From Tectiglobus sp963922535 (GTDB taxonomy: Bacteria; Pseudomonadota; Alphaproteobacteria; Rhizobiales; Hyphomicrobiaceae), in NCBI GenBank assembly GCA_963922535.1, contig CAWUIN010000024.1:1-32497 (forward strand): a stretch of 32,497 bases of DNA. The letters run 5' to 3'. The notes below the pieces were generated by a model. That model saw nothing but the letters and a program-made list of their open reading frames with translations, searched no databases and was not told the origin of the DNA. This document shows positions 17,393 to 25,861 of the stretch, piece after piece. The position numbers and the translations under genes are program-made. Within the stretch, counting starts at the first letter, position 1; every line of letters starts with the position of its first letter.

Positions 17393-20068
17393 TTACTCAG
17401 CACCGTTTTTTTCAGGAGAAAATTTTCGTGCAATTTTTGAGAAAACTTCGCCATCCTCACCTGCTTCGCTTCCATCCATGGCAACTGGCTGTTGCTGCGG
17501 TTCGGCGAACAGCTGTGGCATCTGATCCGTAACATCCCCGTTAAGCTGCGATCCGTATTTTTCCGGTGTGGATGGCAGAGCAGATAGCTCTTGATTGTAT
17601 GGCTCATGCTCGACATCGTCGATTTTTCTTATTGCACTGCGCAAGGTATTCTGGAGGCCCAGATCTGCCGTCGGCAGTGTAAAGTCAGCCGTGCGTTCGG
17701 TAATCCGAACATTAACATTGTTATTGGTTTCCTGCTCAGGCACTGGCTGCAGAATGCTTTCATCAGACATCCTGTCACTGCCAGATACTGGCGGCTCTGC
17801 AATGTACGCCGCGTTGGGAGAGGTCGAAATATTCTCCATCGGAAAAGACGGCATCATTGCCGCGTCAGCCGGCGTACGACTGGACGCTGGTGATTGCATG
17901 CGATCCGGTTGCAACTTCTGGCGTTTTTTCATCTGGATGACGTTATTGGGGTCCTGCACCTCTAACTGGTGGGGAAGCAGCACACCGGCGTTTGCCAAGT
18001 CGGATTGAGGTTCTGCAGCAAAGCCTTCCGGTTCCGAAGAATGCCGCTCGGACCATTGTCCTTCTAACCCAACAGCATGAACGGGAGCCGGATCGGCCGC
18101 ACGTTCTTGCGGCTCAAAAATCACGCCACTGTCGTTCAACTCTTCGCTTTCAGCCACGCGGTCGCCATAGGGCCCGTATTCCTGGCGCAATCTTTGGCGC
18201 TTGTGCGGATCCATCGTTCTGGAGGACCGCGTTGTGCTTCGCTCATCGGGCTGGCCCGGCATATCATTTTGTGTACTGTGAATTTCGTTTGCCGCCGTCT
18301 TTTCAGCGGCAGGCATTGCAGTAACGCCCGGTGCTTGCGTTTGCAAGACTGACGGCGCCGCGTATACCTGGGTCTGGGTTCGCGGCGGCATGTGCCGTGC
18401 CGCTCCCATCACAGCGCCGAGGATAATCTCCGACCACGCGCCATCGCGAAATCGGTAGGTCCGGAAAGCCGGACTTTCGGCAAACTTGCTGCCCTGGCGC
18501 GCCAGTTTCTTCTGAATGACGCGTCGGGTCAGCATGGGATTATAAACGCGGCTGAAGATCTTTTCTTTTTCAAAACTGGCAAACAAGTTGCCGAGCAGAT
18601 GCGCTTCCTGCTGCAGCCGCACTCTGTCGGCTGTATTAATGTGTTCCGGCGCATCAAGTGGAACGGCGACGTAATAATCGCCGTGAAAATCAAACACAAC
18701 GTGGCGGAAAAACTCAAATTTCTGCAGCACCTCAGCATCGCCACGATGGATATCGTCAAAGCGCGACAGGATTTGATAAACCGGTCCGCGCTCGGCTGCA
18801 CGCATCTTCGGCACCAGGCCGTGAAGGCGATTCATGGGGCGCCCGATTGAAACGAGCAACAGACACAAATCAACAAACAACGCAATGGTAAATGGAATAT
18901 AATCACGTTTCGACAGTCCGCCCTGATTGACTGAAATTGCGGCTTGGACACTGGCGGCATTGTCCTCGGCAGACTGCACGGCACGCTGTTGCAGAGCTCG
19001 CAATTCGTCAGCCGAGGGTGGTAAAGTGAACGTTAAGACACCCCAGAAAGTTGTCGCAAGCCGGCGAAATGCTTCGACAACGGCCTGTGCTCCCTCTACG
19101 GTTGCAATCTCCGGCTTTCCAAGCTCAGGCAATTGGTCAATCGCCCGCACAACCCCACGCAGGGCTGATTGCAACTGCGGGTCAGGACACGAGAAGGTGC
19201 CACCGCGTGAAGTTGGAAACTGGGTTTGAGCCGCCCGCTCGGCAAGTTCGCTGCGGATCTGGCGCAATTGCGGATCTGTACGGAATGCATTGAACCCCGT
19301 TGCAGTCAGCTCAAGGCGCCGTGCCAATCCTTGCAGGAATTTGTTGCGTGTCCCGGTTTGCGGATCAATCGTAGAAGGATCGGCGCTTGTTATTTTTTTT
19401 ATGTCAAGGTCAAGGGCATTCATTTGATTTTTGGTTTGCAGCCCGTGGCTCTTGACAAACTGAGAAGCAAAATTGAATCGGGCAGCATCGGCATCACGCA
19501 GTCTACGCCGCGGACCATCGCCTGGACGGGAATTGGGGCACGATGTACCGTATTCGCGTTCCTCCACGGCCTTGGCGGTAGAAATCTGTGTAAGTTGGTC
19601 AAGCGTAGTCTGAAGTTGGTCCAGTCTGGTTGAAGCCGCATAGAGTGCTGTCTTGACCTGCGTGACAGCACTTTCTGCCGAGCGCGAGGCTTCCGAGCGG
19701 CTTTCAAGCACTTTCCAGTAAAACCCGAAGCCAAATCCAACGGAAATCGTTGTGAGAAATATATACCCGGCAACATAGGCAAATTTGGTTAGAAACGGCA
19801 GGGGCGCGAACATTTGGTCAAGAAGCCAAATGATCATAATCATCAGCATGGCGACAGAAAAACCGACGATGATTTTATGCGTAAGCGGCAAATCTCCCAT
19901 GTTCGACTGAATAAGTTCAAGCATGCCGACGTACGTTGCAACCCAGGAGAGTGTGCCAAGCCCCAGTATTAAAAGCGCTTTTTTCCAGTCTCTCTTAGGA
20001 GGCTCCGGATCATGCCAGTCACCTAAATTACCGGGTTGACTCGACCAGACAGTTGGGAATCTATCCAT
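17393..20068 (-). CDS. Large membrane protein with coiled coil and disordered C-terminus, function unknown
   Basis: An 891-residue protein with four predicted membrane helices: about 30-50, 65-85, 96-118 and 390-409. Between helices 3 and 4 lies a soluble region (about 120-385), probably periplasmic, that starts as a coiled coil (VTQVKTALYAASTRLDQLQ) and holds few cysteines (177, 294). After helix 4 comes a compact domain (about 410-560; FEFFRHVVFDFHGDYYVAVPLD), then roughly 330 residues rich in Pro, Gln, Glu and Ser without order. ATG 20068 fits better than the 14 extra residues from 20110. No family was recognised; a cell-envelope scaffold or division-associated role would be a guess. The gene is transcribed toward the 197-residue protein. 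Confidence 0.75.
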   Translation of the reverse strand: MDRFPTVWSSQPGNLGDWHDPEPPKRDWKKALLILGLGTLSWVATYVGMLELIQSNMGDLPLTHKIIVGFSVAMLMIMIIWLLDQMFAPLPFLTKFAYVAGYIFLTTISVGFGFGFYWKVLESRSEASRSAESAVTQVKTALYAASTRLDQLQTTLDQLTQISTAKAVEEREYGTSCPNSRPGDGPRRRLRDADAARFNFASQFVKSHGLQTKNQMNALDLDIKKITSADPSTIDPQTGTRNKFLQGLARRLELTATGFNAFRTDPQLRQIRSELAERAAQTQFPTSRGGTFSCPDPQLQSALRGVVRAIDQLPELGKPEIATVEGAQAVVEAFRRLATTFWGVLTFTLPPSADELRALQQRAVQSAEDNAASVQAAISVNQGGLSKRDYIPFTIALFVDLCLLLVSIGRPMNRLHGLVPKMRAAERGPVYQILSRFDDIHRGDAEVLQKFEFFRHVVFDFHGDYYVAVPLDAPEHINTADRVRLQQEAHLLGNLFASFEKEKIFSRVYNPMLTRRVIQKKLARQGSKFAESPAFRTYRFRDGAWSEIILGAVMGAARHMPPRTQTQVYAAPSVLQTQAPGVTAMPAAEKTAANEIHSTQNDMPGQPDERSTTRSSRTMDPHKRQRLRQEYGPYGDRVAESEELNDSGVIFEPQERAADPAPVHAVGLEGQWSERHSSEPEGFAAEPQSDLANAGVLLPHQLEVQDPNNVIQMKKRQKLQPDRMQSPASSRTPADAAMMPSFPMENISTSPNAAYIAEPPVSGSDRMSDESILQPVPEQETNNNVNVRITERTADFTLPTADLGLQNTLRSAIRKIDDVEHEPYNQELSALPSTPEKYGSQLNGDVTDQMPQLFAEPQQQPVAMDGSEAGEDGEVFSKIARKFSPEKNGAE

Positions 20069-20736
20069 AAAACTAACCCTAACCCTGAACTTTGCGGCAT
20101 TGTTGCGCATGCATATTTCAAGTGCACATCAAAGGGCATTGCTTTTACGCAGGCAAAACCGTGCCGACTTTGCCGATAACAAATGCCGATAACAAATATT
20201 GGCACACAGATTTTGAACGGTTGTTGAACGCCGCTGCAATTCTCCATCAAACTTGTCCGCCATTTGTTCTTAGCAAGCAATCAGCTTTCACTGAAAAAGA
20301 ATGGGACCAAGGAGAAAAGACATTTATTTAAAGCCATTAATGTTCAAGCTCGCCTCTCTCACGATCCGGCTTGAGATGCGAGCCAGCCCCTAACGGATAA
20401 GAGCATATGTCAGACAACTCTGCAAACCTCGGCAAAAAATTAGCCGGCTCTCATTCGTGTCTTAACACTTATCGAAAATTAGCTCCTGGAGCGCTTATGA
20501 CATGAGATACCAAAGGGGCACGCCATTGCAATTGATAATTGTATGTCAAATTCGTTTTCAGCTCACATTTGCCTCGACCTCGTCTTGTGGCTGCATTTGA
20601 ATGCTTATATGATACATATAACCATAGTTGTGGTTTAGGGCCTCAGTTAGCCGTGTTGTAGGCTGAACAATGGCGTTGCTGCACATGGAGAAGAACTGGA
20701 AATTCCAGCGCTTGCACGCAATTACAATAAATAGGC

Positions 20737-20910
20737 TTGTATTCGTTCTCAGATCATTACCTGAAAGTCAGCAAAAATCGCCGCCGGCTTTGGTCTTTGA
20801 TGATCAGGGAGCATATTGTCACTGGAGCCACACGAGAACCGATTGGGCAAAATCGTGTCCAGTTCCTGGAACTAGACGCAAGGACATGGCTTGAGTATAT
20901 TCGACGATGA
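20737..20910 (+). CDS. Possible small protein or gene remnant
   Basis: A 57-codon frame from TTG 20737 (or 37 codons from ATG 20800) ends REHIVTGATREPIGQNRV, then QFLELDARTWLEYIRR and TGA at 20908. The C-terminal half has a protein-like helix composition, and a terminator-like hairpin begins 15 bases after the stop. There is no clear ribosome site, and the region upstream in other frames also looks partly protein-like, so this may be the tail of a decayed gene. No family recognised. Confidence 0.3.
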   Translation: MYSFSDHYLKVSKNRRRLWSLMIREHIVTGATREPIGQNRVQFLELDARTWLEYIRR

Positions 20911-20925
20911 ACGTGTGAGCGACCG

Positions 20926-20945
20926 GCCGGTTGTACCCAACCGGC
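20926..20945 (+). terminator. Perfect eight-pair hairpin, terminator-like
   Basis: GCCGGTTG-TACC-CAACCGGC, followed by TTTCGT. It implies a plus-strand transcript ending here, for which the small frame at 20737-20910 or an unrecognised RNA are the only candidates. Confidence 0.5.
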
Positions 20946-21053
20946 TTTCGTGTAGCTCTAATGACGCCACACCTCTACAGATCATTCTTTTCTACAGATC
21001 ATCCTTTATACCTTCCAGCTAAGTTAAACACATTTACTATGTAAGGTTGAGCC

Positions 21054-22094
21054 GTGTTGAAACGCCGCTTCCTGCCTGTCGGGCAATTTCTTGTACTGTT
21101 TTTCCTGGTGCAGACGATCCTGGCTTCGGCAATCGCCGCAAGCGACAGCGGTGTTGTCCTGCAGCGTATTAAGGAACGCGGGTTTCTGATTTGCGGGACG
21201 GGAGAGAATGAACTTGGGTTTGCGGCTCAAACGGATGCCAGTTGGAGTGGTCTTTATGTCGACCTCTGCCGGGCTCTTGCTGCGGCAACTCTGCAAGACG
21301 GCGCGGCGGTTAAATTTCGCCCTCTGGCCGGCGCTGAGCGCTTTGCAGCCGTTGCGCGCGGTGAAGTCGACATTCTGGCACGCAGCACGGCACTGGCATT
21401 TTCGAGCGATACAATGGCTGGAGCAATCTTTGTTGTGCCGTTTTATTATGACGGCACCGGTTTTCTGATCAGAAAATCAAGCCAAATCTCAAGTGCCCTG
21501 GAACTTTCAGGTGCTCAAATCTGCCTCATTTCCGGCTCTCTGGCGCGTATCAATGTCAATCGTTTTTTTCAAGCGCGCGAAATGAAATTCTCGCTTGTAA
21601 ATTCAGACACATGGTCAGGTGTCGTATCACAGTTTACTACCGGCAGCTGTACGGTTATGGCTGCCGATCTGACGCACCTGGCAATTCAACAAAGCCAGCT
21701 GACCGGGGCGAAGCAATATGCATTGCTGCCTGAAATCATATCAACGGAAACATTTGGCCCAACCGTTGCCAGCCACGATTGGATTTGGTTTAAAATTGTA
21801 CGATGGGTCGTGCATGCGCTTATTCGGGCAGAAGAATTAGGCATTTCGAAAGACAACGTCAGAAATCTTGAAAACGGTTCACCGGTACAAAAGCAGTTTC
21901 TGGAAACTGCCGCATTAGGTGCCCGTGAACTCGGGCTGCACCCGGAATGGCTGATCGACATGCTGGAAGATGTCGGCAATTACGGGGAAATCTATGAGCG
22001 CAATCTTGGGAAGGCCTCTGGTTTAGACATTGTGCGCAGGCTTAACGCGCTAACCCGTGACGGCGGTTTGTTATTTGCACCAGCGTTTCGTTAA
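21054..22094 (+). CDS. AapJ-like amino-acid solute-binding protein
   Basis: A periplasmic binding protein of the general L-amino-acid (AapJ/BztA) branch of family 3, 346 residues from GTG 21054 (AAGG upstream). It has a signal peptide (hydrophobic LVLFFLVQTILASAIAA). The core follows AapJ: LQRIKERGFLICGTGENELGF, WSGLYVDLCRALAAA, VARGEVDILARSTALAFSSD, VVPFYYDGTGFLIRKS, SSALELSGAQICLISGS and an end MLEDVGNYGEIYERNLG. AapJ normally reads RNTTWT after the GEVDVL motif; here it is RSTALAF, and GT(T/S)TE is replaced by GSLARIN, so ligand preference may have changed. The permease and ATPase genes aapQMP, normally downstream, are absent; a YejA-like gene follows instead. Confidence 0.82.
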   Translation: MLKRRFLPVGQFLVLFFLVQTILASAIAASDSGVVLQRIKERGFLICGTGENELGFAAQTDASWSGLYVDLCRALAAATLQDGAAVKFRPLAGAERFAAVARGEVDILARSTALAFSSDTMAGAIFVVPFYYDGTGFLIRKSSQISSALELSGAQICLISGSLARINVNRFFQAREMKFSLVNSDTWSGVVSQFTTGSCTVMAADLTHLAIQQSQLTGAKQYALLPEIISTETFGPTVASHDWIWFKIVRWVVHALIRAEELGISKDNVRNLENGSPVQKQFLETAALGARELGLHPEWLIDMLEDVGNYGEIYERNLGKASGLDIVRRLNALTRDGGLLFAPAFR

Positions 22095-22113
22095 AACCCT
22101 TGATATCCAGCCG

Positions 22114-22232
22114 ATGGCCTGTCATCACTTATGCTACGTCAGAGCAAGTAGTAGTTTTGCGATATGCTGTGATATGAGGACCAGACACAGCATGCCAGAC
22201 ACGGGCATAGATGGCAGCTGACGACAGGCCAT
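22114..22232. repeat. Widely spaced inverted repeat between the two binding-protein genes
   Basis: ATGGCCTGTC (22114-22123) and GACAGGCCAT (22223-22232) are exact complements about 100 bases apart, spanning almost the whole gap. The second arm ends 12 bases before the downstream start codon. They could close a long stem-loop covering the leader, or be footprints of an excised element. Confidence 0.4.
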
Positions 22233-22244
22233 ACGAGGAATATT

Positions 22245-24068
22245 ATGGTTCGCACCTTTGCAGCAGTTTGTATGATAAGTGCTTGCATGCTACTGGTTCG
22301 TATGGCCTGCACCAGAGTGCTGGCCGAGACCGGACACAATGAAACCGCTCAACAGCATGCGCTTGCCATGCACGGCAAAGCCTCGTTACCACAGGGGTTC
22401 AAAGCATTACCGTATGCCAATCCCGATGCTCCCAAAGGTGGACTGCTTGTACTTGGCCGCGTGGGCACCTTTGATAGCCTCAACCCTTTCATCGTCAAAG
22501 GTGTAACGCCACCTAATATTCTGGGCTACGTTTATGAAAGCCTGATGGCGCGGTCTACTGACGAACCTTTCACGCTTTACGGTCTCCTGGCTGAAAAAAT
22601 TGAGATGCCACAGGATCGTAGCACCATTACATTCCATCTGCATCCGCAGGCGCGATTTTCAGACGGCAAGAGCGTGACAGCGCAAGATGTCAAGTTTTCT
22701 TTCGAACTGCTAAAAAAAAGCGGCAAGCCTTACATGCGCAGCCACTACGGCAAGGTAGCCCGCGTTGAGATCCTGTCGGAGCGAGAAATTCGATTTGCAT
22801 TTAAGCCGCAGGGAGACCGCGAAATACCTCTTATTATGGGGCTGATGCCGATCTTGCCGCAACACGCGGTCAGTGCTGAAACATTTGAACGGACAACCTT
22901 GCAGCCCCCTGTTGGCAGCGGTCCTTACATCATTTCGACTGTTAATCCCGGTCATTCTCTGGCGTACACCCGCAATCCTGACTACTGGGGCAGGGATATC
23001 CCAAGCCGCCGCGGGCATTTCAATTTTGACACAATCAGGATAGACTATTTTCGCAACAGCGCAGCACTTTTTGAGGGCTTTAAAAGCGGTAAAGTTGACT
23101 ACCGGCGCGAAACCGATCCCGCCCGCTGGATTGACAGCTACGACTTTCCGGCCATCGCCAACGGCTCAATCCGCAGATATGGTTTCAAAACTGGCTTGCC
23201 GGCAGGCATGAGCGGGCTTGTTTTTAATACACGGCGGCGTCAACTGGCCGACCGGCGTGTGCGCCAGGCGCTGATACTGGCCTTCGATGCAAGACGCATT
23301 AACGATCAGATGTTTCATGGCCGCTATACCCGTGCCAATAGTTATTTCTCAGGTTCTGATCTGGCTTCGAGCGGCCGGCCGGCCAGCAGGCTGGAACAGG
23401 CCATGCTGGCGCCTTTCCCTAATGCTGTACGTGCAGATATTCTTGCCGGCACGTGGCGTCCGCCCAGCGCTGACAACGCGCAGGAGCAAAGAGCCAACCT
23501 TAAGAAAGCATTTGATTTACTGCGTGCGGCTGGCTTCAAGCTGGCGGGAAGGACACTGATTGATGCTAAAAGCGGACAACAATTTGGCCTGGAGTTTCTG
23601 GTTGTCACCGGCGAACAAGAGCGCCTGGTGCTCGCCTACAGCCAGACACTGAAACGCCTTGGCATTGCCGTTAGTGTTCGCCTGGTGGAAGATACGCAAT
23701 ACTGGGCACGGCTGGGAAACTTTGATTTCGACATTATTCAATGGACCTATGGAGCCTCACTGTCACCGGGCAACGAGCAGATCCATCGCTGGAACAGCCG
23801 TTATGCAGACATTAAACGGAGCTTTAATTATGCGGGTGTGAAAAGTGCGGCTGCCGATCATTTGATCGAAGCCATGCTGGCTGCCACCGAGCGAGAGCAG
23901 TTTGAAGCAGCAGTGCGTGCATTCGACCGGGTACTGCTTTCCGGAGATTACGTGATCCCGTTATTCCACGAAGAAAAGCAATGGATTGCGGCAAACGCCA
24001 GGCTGGCTTTTCCTGAGCGTCAGCCACTCTTTGGAGTGAACCTCAACACCTGGTGGTTTAAAGAGTAA
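22245..24068 (+). CDS. YejA-like peptide-binding protein (family 5)
   Basis: A periplasmic substrate-binding protein of an oligopeptide-type ABC transporter, 607 residues, with an N-terminal signal peptide (MVRTFAAVCMISACMLLVRM..., cleavage probably near LAETG). Family marks are HALAMHGKASLPQGFKALPY, NPDAPKGG, FDSLNPFIVKG, YESLMARSTDEPFTLYGLLAE, FSDGKSVTAQDVKFSFELL and FDFDIIQWTY, all typical of the YejA group, which imports microcin C and other peptides. Beginning ATG 22245 follows GAGGAAT. Genes yejB, yejE and yejF, which normally follow, are absent; the next gene is convergent rlpA. The protein could serve a transporter encoded elsewhere. Confidence 0.9.
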   Translation: MVRTFAAVCMISACMLLVRMACTRVLAETGHNETAQQHALAMHGKASLPQGFKALPYANPDAPKGGLLVLGRVGTFDSLNPFIVKGVTPPNILGYVYESLMARSTDEPFTLYGLLAEKIEMPQDRSTITFHLHPQARFSDGKSVTAQDVKFSFELLKKSGKPYMRSHYGKVARVEILSEREIRFAFKPQGDREIPLIMGLMPILPQHAVSAETFERTTLQPPVGSGPYIISTVNPGHSLAYTRNPDYWGRDIPSRRGHFNFDTIRIDYFRNSAALFEGFKSGKVDYRRETDPARWIDSYDFPAIANGSIRRYGFKTGLPAGMSGLVFNTRRRQLADRRVRQALILAFDARRINDQMFHGRYTRANSYFSGSDLASSGRPASRLEQAMLAPFPNAVRADILAGTWRPPSADNAQEQRANLKKAFDLLRAAGFKLAGRTLIDAKSGQQFGLEFLVVTGEQERLVLAYSQTLKRLGIAVSVRLVEDTQYWARLGNFDFDIIQWTYGASLSPGNEQIHRWNSRYADIKRSFNYAGVKSAAADHLIEAMLAATEREQFEAAVRAFDRVLLSGDYVIPLFHEEKQWIAANARLAFPERQPLFGVNLNTWWFKE

Positions 24069-24095
24069 GTCCTTTTGGCGTTCGCCGCACAAAGC

Positions 24096-24117
24096 CGGTT
24101 TGACAAAAATCAAACCG
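24096..24117. terminator. Terminator between convergent binding-protein gene and rlpA
   Basis: CGGTTTG-ACAAAAAT-CAAACCG, seven pairs with an eight-base loop, 27 bases after the binding-protein stop and before the rlpA stop on the other strand. It may act in both directions. Confidence 0.5.
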
Positions 24118-24160
24118 CGTGGACTTAGACCGTGTCGTCAATAAAAAATGCGATAACGGC

Positions 24161-24679
24161 TCAAAGCGGAGCCGAGCTGACATACTCAACGCGCACTCTG
24201 GCCAATCCGCGTGAGCGAAATTGCAATTCGCGGGCTGCACGACTGGACAAATCGATAATACGGCCCGGCACAAAAGGCCCTCTATCATTCACTCTGACGA
24301 TACGCACAATCCCGTTGTCCAGGTTCGTGACACGGACATAGGAAGGCAAAGGAAGGGTAGGATGCGCTGCGGACAAGCGGTTCATGTCATAGACTTCGCC
24401 ATTGGCTGTCCGCCGCCCGTGAAACTGCGCGCCATACCATGATGCCAGTCCAACGCGATTGTAATCAGGCTCGTGTCTGGGAACGTAGGTTATGCCGTTG
24501 ATTGTATAAGGCCGGCCAATTTTGTGTGTACCGCCACTCGATGACAGAGGCCCAGCGCTACGGCTATCAGCACAGCCAGCCAAAAGAACCGCACAAATCG
24601 CGGCGCCGACGGAACAGCTTGGCGCGTGCCCTCTTCTTCTTTGAATTTGCAGATATTTTTTAGAATCAACCTCGTTCAA
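24161..24679 (-). CDS. rlpA: RlpA-family septal lipoprotein / lytic transglycosylase
   Basis: RlpA proteins are outer-membrane lipoproteins with a double-psi beta-barrel that cleaves bare peptidoglycan strands at the septum. The barrel is clear: GLASWYGAQFHGRRTANGE, AAHPTLPLPSYVRVTN, VRVNDRGPFVPGRIIDLS and AARELQF. A lipobox LLAGC is preceded by a hydrophobic core and by LQIQRRR as the charged part. The C-terminal SPOR domain of larger RlpAs is missing. The start is uncertain: the open frame reaches ATG 24847, but that would put the lipobox cysteine at residue 92, far too late for a signal peptide. TTG 24679, preceded by GGGA, puts it at residue 36 and is my choice. The next gene, radC, is divergent. 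Confidence 0.85.
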   Translation of the reverse strand: MNEVDSKKYLQIQRRRGHAPSCSVGAAICAVLLAGCADSRSAGPLSSSGGTHKIGRPYTINGITYVPRHEPDYNRVGLASWYGAQFHGRRTANGEVYDMNRLSAAHPTLPLPSYVRVTNLDNGIVRIVRVNDRGPFVPGRIIDLSSRAARELQFRSRGLARVRVEYVSSAPL

Positions 24680-25009
24680 AGTTGTTGTCCCAGATAAAAC
24701 CAGCAATCCAAGATCGAACAATAACCTGCACAAAGTAAATTTGGGGTTTATTACCAGCGAGCAGGCATGGCGAAATATTTTATACGTTTTTTCAATTACA
24801 CGTATATTGTTCCACCCAATAAGGGTGATTATAAGGTCTATGCGCATTCAAAAACGCTGTTCGTCACACAGTCACGCAGTAAAGATTTGCTGCAACGGGG
24901 TTAGTCGCATTCCGTTAGCACTGTTTTTCCAGGCTCCAGGGCTTATACGGGCTTGCTTATAAAGAAGGCAAAGTCCTTACCTTGAGGACACAATGATCGG
25001 GGACTGAAG

Positions 25010-25846
25010 ATGGCATCGCCCCCAGGGGGAGGACGTAAGTCCAAAGGCGCCTTTTTGGATGCGGCCGCAAACAGCATTAAGACAAACGAGGCACATTCCG
25101 TGCAGTTTGTTAAAGGCAGCCTTTTGGAGCAGCAAGTCTTGCCTGACATGGCCCCGCCACCCAAAACCAAGCCAAAGCCCCCCAATAGCGGCCACCGCCA
25201 GCGCTTGCGTGAGAGATTTATGAAAGGAGGCCCAGATGCCATTCCTGACTATGAAATGCTTGAACTCATTTTGTTTCGTGCTATTCCACGCGGCGATACC
25301 AAGCCAACTGCCAAGCAACTTCTCAAACGTTTTGGCACTTTTTCTGAAGTTATCAACGCCCCGCCACATCTTCTCAAGGAAGTGAGCGGTATCGGTGATG
25401 CCGCTGTGACAGAATTAAAACTCATTCGCGCAGCAGCATTACGTTTGATGCAAGACAGTGTCATTAACCGACCCGTTTTATCATCCTGGACTGCGGTACT
25501 TGAGTATTGCAGAGCACAAATTGGTTATGAGCAGACCGAGCAGTTCCGTATCCTGTTTCTTGATCGCAAAAACAAACTTATCGCCGATGAGATGCAGAGC
25601 AGCGGAACGGTTGATCATACGCCAGTTTATGTCCGTGAGGTTGTAAAGCGCGCCCTGGAACTTTCAGCTACGGCCATCATTCTGGTGCACAACCATCCAT
25701 CCGGAGACCTGCATCCTTCGCGCGCAGATATTGAAATGACCCGCCAGATTGAGACAGCCGCCAGACCGCTCAACGTTGTCGTTCACGACCACATTATTGT
25801 CGGCCGTGATGGTTATGCCAGTTTTCGCGGCCTTGGGCTGCTTTGA
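25010..25846 (+). CDS. radC: RadC family protein (JAB-domain)
   Basis: A 278-residue protein of the RadC/UPF0758 family, whose function is unsettled despite the historic DNA-repair name. The N-terminal 45 residues are variable. A helix-hairpin-helix-like region follows (LLKEVSGIGDAAVTELKLI), then the JAB metal-binding motif in HNHPSGDLHPSRAD, which satisfies H-x-H-x7-S-x2-D, with the family end VHDHIIVGRDGYASFRGLGL. ATG 25010 follows GGGGACTGAAG. In many alphaproteobacteria radC follows map (methionine aminopeptidase); here it is preceded by divergent rlpA and followed after 15 bases by an ABC permease, which may share its transcript. Confidence 0.93.
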   Translation: MASPPGGGRKSKGAFLDAAANSIKTNEAHSVQFVKGSLLEQQVLPDMAPPPKTKPKPPNSGHRQRLRERFMKGGPDAIPDYEMLELILFRAIPRGDTKPTAKQLLKRFGTFSEVINAPPHLLKEVSGIGDAAVTELKLIRAAALRLMQDSVINRPVLSSWTAVLEYCRAQIGYEQTEQFRILFLDRKNKLIADEMQSSGTVDHTPVYVREVVKRALELSATAIILVHNHPSGDLHPSRADIEMTRQIETAARPLNVVVHDHIIVGRDGYASFRGLGLL

Positions 25847-25861
25847 TCAACAGGTCCTGGC

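Larger units (their letters stand above)
20069..21053. other. Long intergenic region
   Basis: About 985 bases between divergent genes. The only structures I see are a possible 57-codon frame at 20737-20910 and a perfect hairpin at 20926-20945. No tRNA, SRP RNA, RNase P RNA or 6S RNA signature was recognised. Other open frames (20092-20331, 20670-20894) lack ribosome sites and protein-like composition. Confidence 0.5.

Noticed and set aside
20073..20085. Telomere-like CTAACCCTAACCC
   Set aside because: Only two units in the leader of a gene, inside a bacterial chromosome; chance.
20092..20331. 79-codon plus-strand frame
   Set aside because: No ribosome site and unlike a protein in composition; overlaps the start of the divergent membrane-protein gene.
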